A DNA stretch of 64,000 nucleotides, taken from positions 1-64,000 of the forward strand of contig CANGNF010000018.1 in assembly GCA_947455205.1 (NCBI GenBank). Direction: 5' to 3'. The translations under genes and the position numbers were made by a program. This document shows, piece after piece, positions 45,018 through 54,268 of this stretch. The stretch comes from Acetobacteraceae bacterium (lineage in GTDB: Bacteria; Pseudomonadota; Alphaproteobacteria; Acetobacterales; Acetobacteraceae). A model generated the notes under the pieces. The model ran no database searches and was not told the DNA's origin. It saw only the letters and a list, made by a program, of their open reading frames with translations. The number at the start of each line of letters is the position of its first letter. The first letter of the stretch is position 1.

Positions 45018-46295
45018 TTATAGCCCCGCAGGCTGCCCGGCAATCACCACGGAAAGGTCATCGGCCCGCAGCAGCCGCCCGGCCACCGCCGCCAGCTGGT
45101 CACGCTTCAGCGCGGCCAGCCGCGCCGGGCGCCCGGCCAGCCATTCCGGCGCGCGGTTGTTCTGCCTGAGCGTCAGCAGCCCGTCCGAAATCCGCCGGCT
45201 GTCCACGAATTGCAGCGGCAGCGCGCCGGTCAGGTAGGCCACGGCGTCGGCCAGCTCCTCATCGGTCGGCCCGGCCTCCGCCATGCGGCGCCATTCCGCC
45301 TTGGTCACCGCCAGGGTCTCGGCCACGCGGGCATTCTCGCTGGAGACCGCGCCGATCAGCGTGCCGCGATGGAACATCAGGTCCAGCCCGGCGGAGATGC
45401 CATAGGCCAGGCCGCGCTCCTCCCGCACCGCCTGCATCAGGCGCGAGGAGAAGCCCCCACCACCCAGCACGCGCAGCATGACCTGCGCCGCTTCCCAGTC
45501 CGGGTCGGTGGTGGCCAGGCCTTCCTGGCCGAACATGGCGGTGGATTGCGGCACCGGCATCGGCACCACCTGCTGGCCGAAGCGGGTGAAGCCGGGCAGC
45601 GGCGGCGGCGGCGGCGGCGCGCCGGCGGGCAGGCCGGCGAACAGCTCGGCCAGCAGCGCGGTCAGCGCCTCCGGCTTGATGGCGCCGGCGGCGGCCACCA
45701 GCAGCCCGTCGCGGCGCATCTGCCGGGCCAGCGCCTGCTGCATCTGCGGCACCGTCAGGTTGGCCAGGCTGGTCGCGGTGCCCGATGAAGGCCGCCCCGC
45801 CGGATGGCCCGGGAAGGCCGCGGCCCAGAAGCTGCGGTTGGCCTGGCCGCGCGGGGTTTCCAGCGCCCGGCGCTCGGCCGCCATGGCGCGGGCGCGCACC
45901 CGCTCCACCGCGCTGGCGTCGAAGCGCGGGCGGGTCATGGCCAGCGCCGCCAGCCGCACCGCGTCCGGCAGCGCGTCGGTCAGGGCGCGCAGGCTGCCCT
46001 CGAACTGGTCGCGCCCGGCGCCGAAGCCGAGGTTGATGGCCTGGTCGCGGGTGGCATCGGCAAAGGCGATGCTGTCCAGGTCGCCGGCGCCCTCGGTCAG
46101 CAGACTGGCGGCCTGGGCGATGGCGCCTTCCTGCCCCGCCGGGTCCAGGCTGGCGCCCCCAGCCCAGGACCAGGATACGCTGACGATGGGCAGGCTGTGA
46201 TCCTCCACCAGCCAGGCATGGCCGCTGGCGAAGGGCACCTGCTGGATGGGCAGGGAAAAGCCGGAGGGGGCAGGGCCGCCCATAGCGCCGCTCAT
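45018..46295 (-). CDS. M16 peptidase family protein, probably non-catalytic subunit
   Basis: The 425-residue protein has the M16 fold but I see no HxxEH zinc motif at the expected N-terminal position, where it reads SWSWAGGASLDPAGQEGAIAQAASLL. It keeps the Arg/Tyr-type substrate segment GGGGFSSRLMQAVREERGLAYG of non-catalytic partners. Its start overlaps the catalytic partner stop by four bases (ATGA). The pair likely forms a heterodimeric peptidase. No clear signal peptide is seen at this start, unlike its partner. Confidence 0.88.
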   Translation of the reverse strand: MSGAMGGPAPSGFSLPIQQVPFASGHAWLVEDHSLPIVSVSWSWAGGASLDPAGQEGAIAQAASLLTEGAGDLDSIAFADATRDQAINLGFGAGRDQFEGSLRALTDALPDAVRLAALAMTRPRFDASAVERVRARAMAAERRALETPRGQANRSFWAAAFPGHPAGRPSSGTATSLANLTVPQMQQALARQMRRDGLLVAAAGAIKPEALTALLAELFAGLPAGAPPPPPPLPGFTRFGQQVVPMPVPQSTAMFGQEGLATTDPDWEAAQVMLRVLGGGGFSSRLMQAVREERGLAYGISAGLDLMFHRGTLIGAVSSENARVAETLAVTKAEWRRMAEAGPTDEELADAVAYLTGALPLQFVDSRRISDGLLTLRQNNRAPEWLAGRPARLAALKRDQLAAVAGRLLRADDLSVVIAGQPAGL

Positions 46296-47686
46296 GCCGG
46301 CAGGTGCCAGCCGGTGATGCCGGCGGGGCTGCCCAGCACGGCCTGGGCGGCGGCCATGACCTGCGGCGCCGTCACCGCGCGGATATGGCGCGGCCAGAAC
46401 TCCACCGTGTCCATCGCCAGGCCATTGGCCAGCGCGTCCCCCAGCAGCCGCGGCGCGGCGCCGATGCCGTCCAGCGCCAGCACCGCGCCGGCGGTGAGCT
46501 GCCGGACCGAGCGGCGGACCTCGTCCTCGGTCACGCCGCCATCCAGCAGCCGGGCGATCTCGGCATCCAGCGCCGCTTCCAGCCGGGAAGGGGCCACCCC
46601 CTGGCGGGCGGTGGCGGCGAAGGAGAAGGTGGTGAAGCTGGGCACGTCGCCGGAATAGGAAACCCCGGCCGAGGTCGCCAGCCCCGCCTGCACCAGGGCG
46701 CGGTTCAGCCGGCTGCCCGGGCCGGTGCCCAGCAGATGCGCCAGCACCTCCAGCGGGTAGGAATGCCGGCTGTCGCCAGCCAGCAGGCCGGGCGCCAGCA
46801 CCTGGCGCATCATGCTGGCCTCACGCACCGCGGCGTCCTTCAGTTCAAACCGGCGCATGCCGGAGAAGGCCGGCGGCGCCGCGCGGGCGCGGCCCTGCAC
46901 CGGGCGCGCGGGAACGCTGCCGTAAAGGTCCTCGGCCAGGCGGCGGAACTCGGCTTCCCGCGTATCGCCGGCCACCACCAGCACCGCATTGGCCGGGGCG
47001 TAGCGGCGGGCATAGAACTCGGCCAGGTCTTCGCGGCTGATGGCGCGGATCTCATCCTCCCAGCCGATGATCGGCCGGCCATGCCAGTGCTGCCGGCCCC
47101 ACAACTCCGCCTCCAGCGCTTCCCAGAACTTGGCGCGCGGGTTGGCGTCGGTGCGCTGGCGGCGCTCCTCCAATATCACCAGGCGCTCGGCCTCCAGCGT
47201 ATCGGCGGGCAGCGTCGGGCCGGCGAAGCGGTCGGCCTCCATCCGCATCACCAGCTCCAGGCGGGATGCCTCGATATGCTGGTGGTAGGCGGTGACATCG
47301 CGGGAGGTGAAGGCGTTGTCCTGGCCGCCCTGCTTGGCGACGATCAGCGAGATGGCGCCCGGCGCGACATGGGCGCTGCCCTTGAACATCATGTGTTCCA
47401 GGAAGTGCGCGGTGCCGGAGCGGCCGGCCGGATCTTCCCCGCCGCCGGCGCCGTAGAACAGGTAATGCGCCACCACGGGGGCGCGGTGGCTTTCCGCCAG
47501 CACCACGCGCAGCCCATTGGGCAGGGTCCAGCCCTGGGCGCCGAACAGCGGGCGGTCGGCCACGCGCGGTTCCGTCTGCACCAGGGCCGGGCTGCCGGGG
47601 CCTGGGGAGGCGGGCTGCGCGCCGCCAGCCACGGGTACGGCAAGGGCAGCGGCGGACAGGCAGGTACGGCGGGTCAGCTTGGGCAT
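46292..47686 (-). CDS. M16 zinc peptidase, catalytic subunit
   Basis: The 464-residue peptidase carries the inverted zinc motif H94-F-L-E97-H98 (TAHFLEHMMFKG), as in pitrilysin and mitochondrial processing peptidase. An N-terminal signal with TRRTCLSAAALAVPVAGGA suggests export, possibly through Tat. It would degrade peptides in the periplasm together with the non-catalytic subunit encoded downstream. The frame upstream of 47686 is not convincing. It lies 180 bases from the DUF3035 gene. Confidence 0.9.
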   Translation of the reverse strand: MPKLTRRTCLSAAALAVPVAGGAQPASPGPGSPALVQTEPRVADRPLFGAQGWTLPNGLRVVLAESHRAPVVAHYLFYGAGGGEDPAGRSGTAHFLEHMMFKGSAHVAPGAISLIVAKQGGQDNAFTSRDVTAYHQHIEASRLELVMRMEADRFAGPTLPADTLEAERLVILEERRQRTDANPRAKFWEALEAELWGRQHWHGRPIIGWEDEIRAISREDLAEFYARRYAPANAVLVVAGDTREAEFRRLAEDLYGSVPARPVQGRARAAPPAFSGMRRFELKDAAVREASMMRQVLAPGLLAGDSRHSYPLEVLAHLLGTGPGSRLNRALVQAGLATSAGVSYSGDVPSFTTFSFAATARQGVAPSRLEAALDAEIARLLDGGVTEDEVRRSVRQLTAGAVLALDGIGAAPRLLGDALANGLAMDTVEFWPRHIRAVTAPQVMAAAQAVLGSPAGITGWHLPA

Positions 47687-47867
47687 GTCCGGCAAGATGG
47701 GGCGATATTGCCCCGGCGCCAAGCTAGCTGGTTGCGATGCCTGCGGATATGGCAAGGCCGTGCGCGCGGACCATGACGTCGGCGCAAGCCCAGGCCGGGG
47801 GCGCCGACCGGCAAGCCGTTGCCCCATGCGGCAAAGCCCCCGCGACCGGTGGCCGCGGCGACCGCTG

Positions 47868-48458
47868 TCAGAAGATGCTTTCCAGCACCCGCACCACGGG
47901 GTTGCCGCTGCGCGCCGGCTGGATGATCGGCGTCTCGCCCTCGCTGGCGTCGCGGCCCAGGGCGGCGTTTTCGCGCAGGCGCTGGCTCTCCCGGCGCGGG
48001 TCCACCGGCACGCCCGGCTGGTCGGACGGGCGCCAGAACATCAGGCTGTCCACGAAGCTGCTGTCGGGCCGGTCCAGCCGCAGGCTTTCCTCGTCCACCC
48101 GGCGGCGGATGTCGCTGCCGACCGGGGTGCCGGCGGCGCTGAGCAGCGCGGTCTCGCCGCTGCTGACCCGGCCGGTGTTGCCACGGCCCAGCGCGGCGCC
48201 CGGCACCAGCGCGGCTTCCGCCTGCTGGCGCTGGTTGAGTTCCTGCGGCCGCACGGCGCCGGGGCGCGGCGTGGGCAGCGCGCCCAGTGAGGGCGGCATG
48301 GACAGCGGGGCGCGGGTGGTTACCGCGAATTCATCCGGCGCGTCCCGCGTCAGCCCGAAGCTGCGCATGGTGTCGCTGCCGCTGCCGCAGGCGGCAAGCG
48401 GGGCCAGCATGGCCAGGGCCAGCAAAGCACGGTGGGCGGTGGGGCGGCGGATGCTCAT
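47868..48458 (-). CDS. DUF3035 lipoprotein (BamF-like)
   Basis: The 196-residue protein has a lipobox with Cys at residue 24 (LAPLAACGSG) and the DUF3035 pattern RDAPDEFAVTTRAPLSMPPS. Alphaproteobacterial proteins of this type have been proposed as accessory lipoproteins of the outer-membrane beta-barrel assembly machine (BamF), which I recall but cannot confirm here. The rest is low-complexity and Arg/Glu-rich. It follows lspA directly, whose product would process it. Confidence 0.83.
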   Translation of the reverse strand: MSIRRPTAHRALLALAMLAPLAACGSGSDTMRSFGLTRDAPDEFAVTTRAPLSMPPSLGALPTPRPGAVRPQELNQRQQAEAALVPGAALGRGNTGRVSSGETALLSAAGTPVGSDIRRRVDEESLRLDRPDSSFVDSLMFWRPSDQPGVPVDPRRESQRLRENAALGRDASEGETPIIQPARSGNPVVRVLESIF

Positions 48459-48465
48459 GGGGTGC

Positions 48466-48990
48466 CTACTTAGCCTTCGGTTCGCGCCGGAACAAGGCAT
48501 CTGCCACCAGCACGCCCACACCGCAGACAATGCCGGCATCCGCCACGTTGAAGACATACCAATGCCAGCCCGCCAGGTGGACATCGACGAAATCCACCAC
48601 CGCGCCGAAGCGCAGCCGGTCGATGATGTTGCCGATGGCGCCGCCGATGACCGAGCCGAGCGCCACGGTGACCCAGGCAGTCTCCGCCCGGGCCATCCAG
48701 CGCAGCAGGAACAGCGCGATGCCGGCGGCGGCCAGGGCCAGCACCAACTGGGTGGCGAAGCTGTCGCCCCAGAGCAGGCCGAAGGTGACGCCGCGGTTCC
48801 ACACCATGCTGAGGTCCAGCCCGGCCGGGCCGAGGCGCAGCAGCGGGATGTTGCGGACCTCCGGCAGGTTCAGCCCGGCCAGGATCCACCACTTGGACAG
48901 CTGGTCCGCCACCAGCATGGCCAGCGCGATGGGCAGGCCGAGCCTGAGCCGGCCGACGGCCATGCTGGCGGCGACCGGCGCCATGGCCAT
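48466..48990 (-). CDS. lspA: Lipoprotein signal peptidase
   Basis: LspA cleaves prolipoprotein signal peptides in the inner membrane. The 174-residue protein has four hydrophobic spans and the two catalytic aspartates, D124 in GNIIDRLRFG and D151 in FNVADAGI. The motif VWNRGVTFGLL is also typical. It begins at an ATG whose last base joins the ileS stop (TGATG). The ileS-lspA order is widespread in Proteobacteria. Confidence 0.94.
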   Translation of the reverse strand: MAMAPVAASMAVGRLRLGLPIALAMLVADQLSKWWILAGLNLPEVRNIPLLRLGPAGLDLSMVWNRGVTFGLLWGDSFATQLVLALAAAGIALFLLRWMARAETAWVTVALGSVIGGAIGNIIDRLRFGAVVDFVDVHLAGWHWYVFNVADAGIVCGVGVLVADALFRREPKAK

Positions 48991-51881
48991 CAGCCGGCCA
49001 CCACGGCTTCGCAGCGGCGGCACAGCGTGGGGTGGGCGGCGGAGGCGCCGACTTCCGGCAGCACGCGCCAACAGCGGTCGCATTTGGTGCCGGGGGCGAT
49101 GCCCGTCTCAATGCTCGCTTTGTCGTCGCCGATATAAGCGACGATCCCGTCCACATCTCCGGAGGCCGGCAGAGCCGAGCCTTCCGGCTTCTTGACGCCC
49201 GAGACAATCAGGATCTCCTCCCATTCGCTCGACGCAAGAAGGTCGCGCTTGGGAGCGCCGTGCTGGAAGGTCACGATGGCCTGGAGCGAGGAGCCGATGC
49301 GGCCCTCCTTGCGGTCCTGCTCGAGTAGCTGTGTGGTTTCGCCGCGAAGCTGGCGCACCTTTTCCCACTTCTCCGCCAGCGCCGCATCCCGCCACGCGCC
49401 CGGCACCACCGGCCAGTCGTGCAGGTGCACGCTGTCGGCTTCGTCCGGGAAGCGCGCCTGCCAGGCTTCCTCGGCGGTGAAGACCAGCACCGGCGCCAGC
49501 CAGGTGGTCAGGCAGCGGTGCAGCGCGTCCAGCACCGTGCGGGTGGCGCGGCGGCGCAGGCTGTCCGGCGCGTCGCAGTACAGCGCGTCCTTGCGGATGT
49601 CGAAGTAGAAGGCGCTGAGATCGGCGGCGCAGAAATTATGTAGCTCGGGATAGACGCCGCTCCAGTCGTAGTCCTCGGCCGCCTTGCGCAGCTTCACGTC
49701 CAGCTCGCTGAGGCGGTGCAGCACCCAGCGCTCCAGCTCCGGCAACTCGGCATGGTCAACGCGCTCGGCTTCCGAGAAACCCTCAAGCCCGCCCAGCAGC
49801 CAGCGCAGCGTGTTGCGCAGCCGGCGATACAGCTCCGCCTGCTGCTTCAGGATTTCCTTGCCTATGCGCAGGTCATCCGCGGTGTCGGAGTTCATCACCC
49901 ACAGCCGCAGGATGTCGGCGCCGTAGTCCTTCATCACCTCCTGCGGGGCGGTGACGTTGCCGAGCGACTTCGACATCTTCCGCCCCTTCTCATCCAGCAC
50001 GAAGCCGTGGGTGAGAATGGCCTTGAAGGGCGGCACGCCGCGGGTGCCGATGCTTTCCAGCAGCGAGGAATGGAACCAGCCGCGATGCTGGTCCGAGCCT
50101 TCCAGGTACAGGTCCGCCGGGAAGGGCAGGCCGCGCTCCTTGGTCAGCGTGAAGGCGTGGGTCGAGCCGCTCTCGAACCACACGTCCACGATGTCCATCA
50201 CCTGCTCGTAGTTCGCGGGGTCGCGCGGCTCGGCCCCGGTGACGGGGTTGAGGAAGCGCTGCGCCGCGCCGGGCAGGTACCAGGCATCGGCGCCCTCGGT
50301 GCGGAAGGCGTCCACGATGGCTTGCATCACAGCGGGGTCGCGCAGCACTTCGCCGCTGCGCTTGTCCACGAAGACCGCGATCGGCACGCCCCAGGCGCGC
50401 TGCCGGCTGATGCACCAGTCCGGCCGCGCCGCCACCATGCTGCCGATGCGGTTGCGGCCCTGGTCCGGCACGAAATGGGTGTCGGCGATGGCCTGCAACG
50501 CCTTGGCGCGGATCTGCCGCTCGTCATCCATGGCGATGAACCATTGCGGCGTGGCGCGGAAGATCACCGGCTTCTTGCTGCGCCAGCTGTGCGGGTAGCT
50601 GTGGGTCAGCTTGCTCTTGGCCACCAGCGTGCCGACGCTGTCGCAGGCCGCGTAGACCGCATCATGCGCCTTGAACACGTGCAGCCCCTCGAAGCCCGGC
50701 GCGCCCAGCGGGTTGAAGGTGCCGTCGTCGTTCACCGTCTCGGGGATGGCGATGCGCTCGGCCATCGGGCGGCCGGCATTGACGCTGCGGACCAGGTTGA
50801 AGTCGTCCTCGCCATGGCCTGGCGCGATGTGGACGAAGCCGGTGCCGGCCTCGGTCGTCACGAAGTCCCCGGCCAGCAGCGGCACGGCGAAGCCATAGCC
50901 CGGGTTCCACGCCGCCAGCGGGTGCGCCGCCACGGCGCCGTCCAACTCGGCGCCCTTCAGCACGCGCTTCAGCGTATGCGCCGCCAGCCCGGCATCCTTC
51001 TCGAACTGCGGCAGCAGCGGCAGCGCCACCAGCAGGTTCTCGCCGGGCTTGAGGAAGCTGCCCTCGGCAACCTCCACCACATGCACCAGCGCGTAGTCGA
51101 TCTCCGCGCCATAGGCCACGGCGCGGTTGCCCGGAATGGTCCAGGGCGTGGTGGTCCAGATCACCACGGAAGCGCCGACCAGGTCGGCCGCGCCGGCCTG
51201 CTTCAGCGGAAACCGCGCCCACAGCGTCGGCGAGATGTGGTCGTGATACTCGATCTCGGCATCCGCCAGCGCGGTCTTCTCAACCGGGCTCCACATCACC
51301 GGGCGCAGGCCGCGATACAGCGACCCGTTCATCAGGAAGCGACCGATCTCCTCGACGATCACCGCCTCGGAGGAGAAGTCCATCGTCGCATAGCGCCGGG
51401 CCCAGTCGCCGCCGACGCCCAGGCGGATGAACTCCTCCCGCTGCACGTCCAGCCAATGCTTGGCGTAGTTGCGGCATTCCGCGCGGAATTCCAGCACCGG
51501 CACGGCGTCCTTGTCGCGCTTCTTCGCGCGGTACTCTTCCTCAACCTTCCACTCGATCGGCAGGCCGTGGCAGTCCCAGCCCGGCACGTAGTCGGCGTCG
51601 CGACCGCTCATCTGCGCCGCGCGGTTGATGACGTCCTTCAGGATCTTGTTCAGCGCGTGGCCGATGTGCAGCGGGCCATTGGCGTAGGGCGGGCCGTCAT
51701 GCAGCACGAACTTCTCGCGGCCCTGCGACCTGTCGCGCAGCTTGCCCCACAGGTCCATGGCCTGCCAGCGCGCCAGCGTCGCGGGTTCGCGCTTCGGCAG
51801 GTCGCCCCGCATCGGGAAGGGCGTATTGGGCAGGAAGACGGTGCCGCGATAGTCGCGGGTTTTTGCCAGTTCGTCGGTCAT
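48990..51881 (-). CDS. ileS: Isoleucyl-tRNA synthetase
   Basis: The 963-residue class I synthetase has the HIGH motif at residues 72-75 (GPLHIGHALNK), the editing domain with TTTPWTIPGN, the KMSKS motif near residue 635 (GRKMSKSLGN) and a C-terminal zinc segment (CDRCWRVL and CRRC). It charges tRNA-Ile. The 117-base gap upstream of the start contains a GC-rich hairpin but no recognisable T-box. Confidence 0.96.
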   Translation of the reverse strand: MTDELAKTRDYRGTVFLPNTPFPMRGDLPKREPATLARWQAMDLWGKLRDRSQGREKFVLHDGPPYANGPLHIGHALNKILKDVINRAAQMSGRDADYVPGWDCHGLPIEWKVEEEYRAKKRDKDAVPVLEFRAECRNYAKHWLDVQREEFIRLGVGGDWARRYATMDFSSEAVIVEEIGRFLMNGSLYRGLRPVMWSPVEKTALADAEIEYHDHISPTLWARFPLKQAGAADLVGASVVIWTTTPWTIPGNRAVAYGAEIDYALVHVVEVAEGSFLKPGENLLVALPLLPQFEKDAGLAAHTLKRVLKGAELDGAVAAHPLAAWNPGYGFAVPLLAGDFVTTEAGTGFVHIAPGHGEDDFNLVRSVNAGRPMAERIAIPETVNDDGTFNPLGAPGFEGLHVFKAHDAVYAACDSVGTLVAKSKLTHSYPHSWRSKKPVIFRATPQWFIAMDDERQIRAKALQAIADTHFVPDQGRNRIGSMVAARPDWCISRQRAWGVPIAVFVDKRSGEVLRDPAVMQAIVDAFRTEGADAWYLPGAAQRFLNPVTGAEPRDPANYEQVMDIVDVWFESGSTHAFTLTKERGLPFPADLYLEGSDQHRGWFHSSLLESIGTRGVPPFKAILTHGFVLDEKGRKMSKSLGNVTAPQEVMKDYGADILRLWVMNSDTADDLRIGKEILKQQAELYRRLRNTLRWLLGGLEGFSEAERVDHAELPELERWVLHRLSELDVKLRKAAEDYDWSGVYPELHNFCAADLSAFYFDIRKDALYCDAPDSLRRRATRTVLDALHRCLTTWLAPVLVFTAEEAWQARFPDEADSVHLHDWPVVPGAWRDAALAEKWEKVRQLRGETTQLLEQDRKEGRIGSSLQAIVTFQHGAPKRDLLASSEWEEILIVSGVKKPEGSALPASGDVDGIVAYIGDDKASIETGIAPGTKCDRCWRVLPEVGASAAHPTLCRRCEAVVAG

Positions 51882-51935
51882 GGGTGCGTTCCAGGCCGCG
51901 CGCGGCCGTCATCGGGTGGCGGACTCACAGGAAAT

Positions 51936-51959
51936 CCCGGCCCCTAGAGAGGGACCGGG
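51936..51959 (-). terminator. Hairpin between ribF and ileS
   Basis: CCCGGCCCC (51936-51944) and GGGACCGGG (51951-51959) pair with one mismatch around a TAGAGA loop. It lies 40 bases downstream of the ribF stop and upstream of ileS on the minus strand. It may end ribF transcription or modulate ileS. Confidence 0.4.
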
Positions 51960-51998
51960 CCTGGAATTCGAGCTATGGGCCACCGGTTCATCGACGGG

Positions 51999-52958
51999 TT
52001 ATCGGGGTTCAGCCGGCCCCAGGTCAAGCGAAGCCAGTATCTCCCGGGCCTGCCTCTCGTCCTCGGCAATGGCCAGCTTCAGCGGCTCCAGCCCTTCGAA
52101 CGTGCGGTCCTCGCGCAGGAAGTGGCGCAGCCGCACGCCGATCTCCTGGCCGTAGAGGTCGCCGGAGAAGTCGAAGATGAAGGTCTCCAGCCGGGTCTGC
52201 GGGTCGCCGCCCAGGGTCGGCCGCCGGCCGATGTTGCTCACCGCCTTCAACTCCCGCCCATCCGCCAGCATTACCGTGGTGGCATAGACCCCGCGCGCCG
52301 GCTCCAGGTGGCCGCCCAGCCAGATATTGGCGGTGGGCCAGCCCAGCACCCGGCCCAGCTTGTCGCCATGCACCACCTCGCCGCGGATTTCCCAGGGGCG
52401 GCCCAGCTTCTCGGTGGCGCGCTCGGGGTAGCCATCCTGCAGCAGCCGGCGGATCCGGGTGGAGGAGATCGGCCCCTGCGCGTCCGTCACCTGCGGCACC
52501 ACGGAAAGGCCGATGCCGCGCGCCTCCGCCAGGCGCCCCAGCACCGTGGCATCGCCACCGCGGCGGTGGCCGAAGGCGAAGTCGGCGCCGCAGGCCAGGT
52601 GCCGGGCGCCCAGCGCCTGATGCAGGATTTCCTCGACGAAGGCCTCGGCCGGCATGTTGGCCAGGGCGGCGTCGAAGCTGAGGGCAAAGACCGCGCTGGC
52701 CCCGGCGGCGCCCAGCGCGGCGGCCTTGGCCGGCAGCGGGGTCAGCCGGAACGGCGGGTCATCCGGGCGGAAGTATTCGCGCGGATGCGGCTCGAAGGTC
52801 AGCGCCGCCAGCGGCAGTTCCGGCCGGGCGGCATGGGCGGCACGCAGCACCGCCAGGTGGCCCAGGTGCACGCCGTCCAGGTTGCCCAGCGCCAGGGTGC
52901 AGCCGCGCAGCGCGTCCGGCACCTGGCGCCAGTCGCGGATGATGACGGGGGCGGTCAT
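51999..52958 (-). CDS. ribF: Bifunctional riboflavin kinase/FAD synthetase
   Basis: RibF converts riboflavin to FMN and then FAD. The 319-residue protein has the adenylyltransferase motif LGNLDGVHLGH near residue 24, TFEPHPREYF and ISSTRIRRLL in the N-terminal half, and the flavokinase motif LGWPTANI in the C-terminal half. Its start overlaps the MaoC stop (ATGA). The ribF-ileS-lspA order is common in bacteria. Confidence 0.94.
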   Translation of the reverse strand: MTAPVIIRDWRQVPDALRGCTLALGNLDGVHLGHLAVLRAAHAARPELPLAALTFEPHPREYFRPDDPPFRLTPLPAKAAALGAAGASAVFALSFDAALANMPAEAFVEEILHQALGARHLACGADFAFGHRRGGDATVLGRLAEARGIGLSVVPQVTDAQGPISSTRIRRLLQDGYPERATEKLGRPWEIRGEVVHGDKLGRVLGWPTANIWLGGHLEPARGVYATTVMLADGRELKAVSNIGRRPTLGGDPQTRLETFIFDFSGDLYGQEIGVRLRHFLREDRTFEGLEPLKLAIAEDERQAREILASLDLGPAEPR

Positions 52959-53392
52959 GCGCTGGGCTTGCTGGCGCGGCTGGGGACCGAGACGATGGCC
53001 TCGCCATCCAGCACGGACTTGCCGGCGACGGTGCAGATGGTGCTGAGCGTGGCGCGGTGCTTCTCGGGGTGCAGCGCCATCACCTCCACCGTGGCCGTCA
53101 CCGTCTCCCCGATGCGGACCGGGGCGCGGAACTTCAGGGTCTGCGACAGGTAGATGGTGCCCGGCCCGGGCAGCTGGGTGCCCAGCACCTTGGTGATCAG
53201 GCCGGCCGCCAGCATGCCGTGGGCGATGCGTTCCTTGAAGATGGTGTCCTTGGCGTATTCGGCGTTCAGGTGCATCGGGTTGGTGTCCCCGGTGACGGCG
53301 GCGAACAGCACAATGTCGGATTCCGTGATGGTCTTGCCGAAGCTGGCCTTCTGGCCAACCGTCAGGTCCTCGAAATAAACGAAGTCGGACAC
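52955..53392 (-). CDS. MaoC-family hydratase
   Basis: The 145-residue hot-dog protein has the catalytic Asp and His in the hydratase motif AAVTGDTNPMHLNAEYA (D36 and H41), as in (R)-specific enoyl-CoA hydratases. It would hydrate trans-2-enoyl-CoA, linking beta-oxidation to polyhydroxyalkanoate precursors, but other acyl substrates are possible. It is coupled to ribF by a four-base overlap and divergent from the SDR gene. Confidence 0.88.
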   Translation of the reverse strand: MSDFVYFEDLTVGQKASFGKTITESDIVLFAAVTGDTNPMHLNAEYAKDTIFKERIAHGMLAAGLITKVLGTQLPGPGTIYLSQTLKFRAPVRIGETVTATVEVMALHPEKHRATLSTICTVAGKSVLDGEAIVSVPSRASKPSA

Positions 53393-53520
53393 GGCGTTCC
53401 CCTGGGTTCGGGCTGCGTTCAGGCTGCGGCGGGTGCTGTAGCGGCGGGGCGCCGGGCGGACAAGCGCCGCTTCCCAGCCATGCGGGCCGGGCGCAGACTA
53501 TGCCCAAACGGGAGGTGTCC

Positions 53521-54189
53521 ATGCCCAACGCACTCATCATCGGCGCCGGGGAGGGGTTTTCCGCCTCGCTCGCCCGGCTGCTGGCCCGCCAGGGCTATGG
53601 CGTGGCGCTGGCCGCGCGCAACACCGCCAAGCTGGCGGCGCTGGCGGCCGAGACCGGGGCCAGCGTCCACGCCTGCGACGTAACGCAACGCGCCGAGGTG
53701 GAAGCCCTGTTCGCCGCCGTGCCGGACAGCGATGTGGTGGTCTGCAACCCCAGCTACCGCATCCGCGGCGCCTTTGCCGAGCTGGACCCGGACGAGGTGC
53801 AGAAGACCTTGCAGGTCACCGCCTTCGGCGCCTTCCTCTGCGCCCAGCAGGCGGCCAGGCGCATGGTGCCGAAGGGCGCCGGCACCATCGTGCTGACCGG
53901 CGCCAGTGCTGGCGTGAAGGGCTATCCGCAGTCGGCGCCCTTCGCCATGGCCAAGTTCGCGCTGCGCGGCATGGCGCAGTCCATGGCGCGGGAGCTGCAC
54001 CCCAAGGGCGTCCATATCGCGCATATCGTCATCGATGGCGGCATCCGCAGCAGCCGCCGGCCGGAGAGCGGCGACGCCACGCTGCTGGACCCCGATGCGA
54101 TTGCCGAGAGCACGCTGCACCTGATCAACCAGCCGAAATCCTCCTGGAGCTGGGAGATCGAGGTGCGGCCCTGGGTGGAAAAGTTCTGA
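53521..54189 (+). CDS. SDR-family oxidoreductase lacking the catalytic Tyr
   Basis: This 222-residue short-chain dehydrogenase-like protein has the dinucleotide-binding start ALIIGAGEGFSASLARLLA and the Ser region VLTGASAG (S129). At the catalytic YxxxK position it reads FAMAK, so the Tyr is Phe141 while Lys145 remains. That should abolish the usual proton relay, so it may be a non-canonical reductase or a binding protein. I recall close relatives sharing the Phe, so it is probably not a mutation. A GGGAGGT ribosome site decides the start at 53521. Confidence 0.83.
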   Translation: MPNALIIGAGEGFSASLARLLARQGYGVALAARNTAKLAALAAETGASVHACDVTQRAEVEALFAAVPDSDVVVCNPSYRIRGAFAELDPDEVQKTLQVTAFGAFLCAQQAARRMVPKGAGTIVLTGASAGVKGYPQSAPFAMAKFALRGMAQSMARELHPKGVHIAHIVIDGGIRSSRRPESGDATLLDPDAIAESTLHLINQPKSSWSWEIEVRPWVEKF

Positions 54190-54268
54190 CCCCTCGGCGC
54201 CGCGTTGCCGGGCCGCGCCGGGCCGGGCATGCTGGCCGCAACGAAGTCCGAACAAGAGGAAGCCACTC

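Noticed and set aside
49716-51947. 743-codon open frame on the plus strand opposite ileS
   Set aside because: Antisense shadow of the isoleucyl-tRNA synthetase gene with no recognisable domain.
51882-51998. T-box leader upstream of ileS
   Set aside because: No T-box consensus is visible, and the hairpin there is better read as a gene-end structure.
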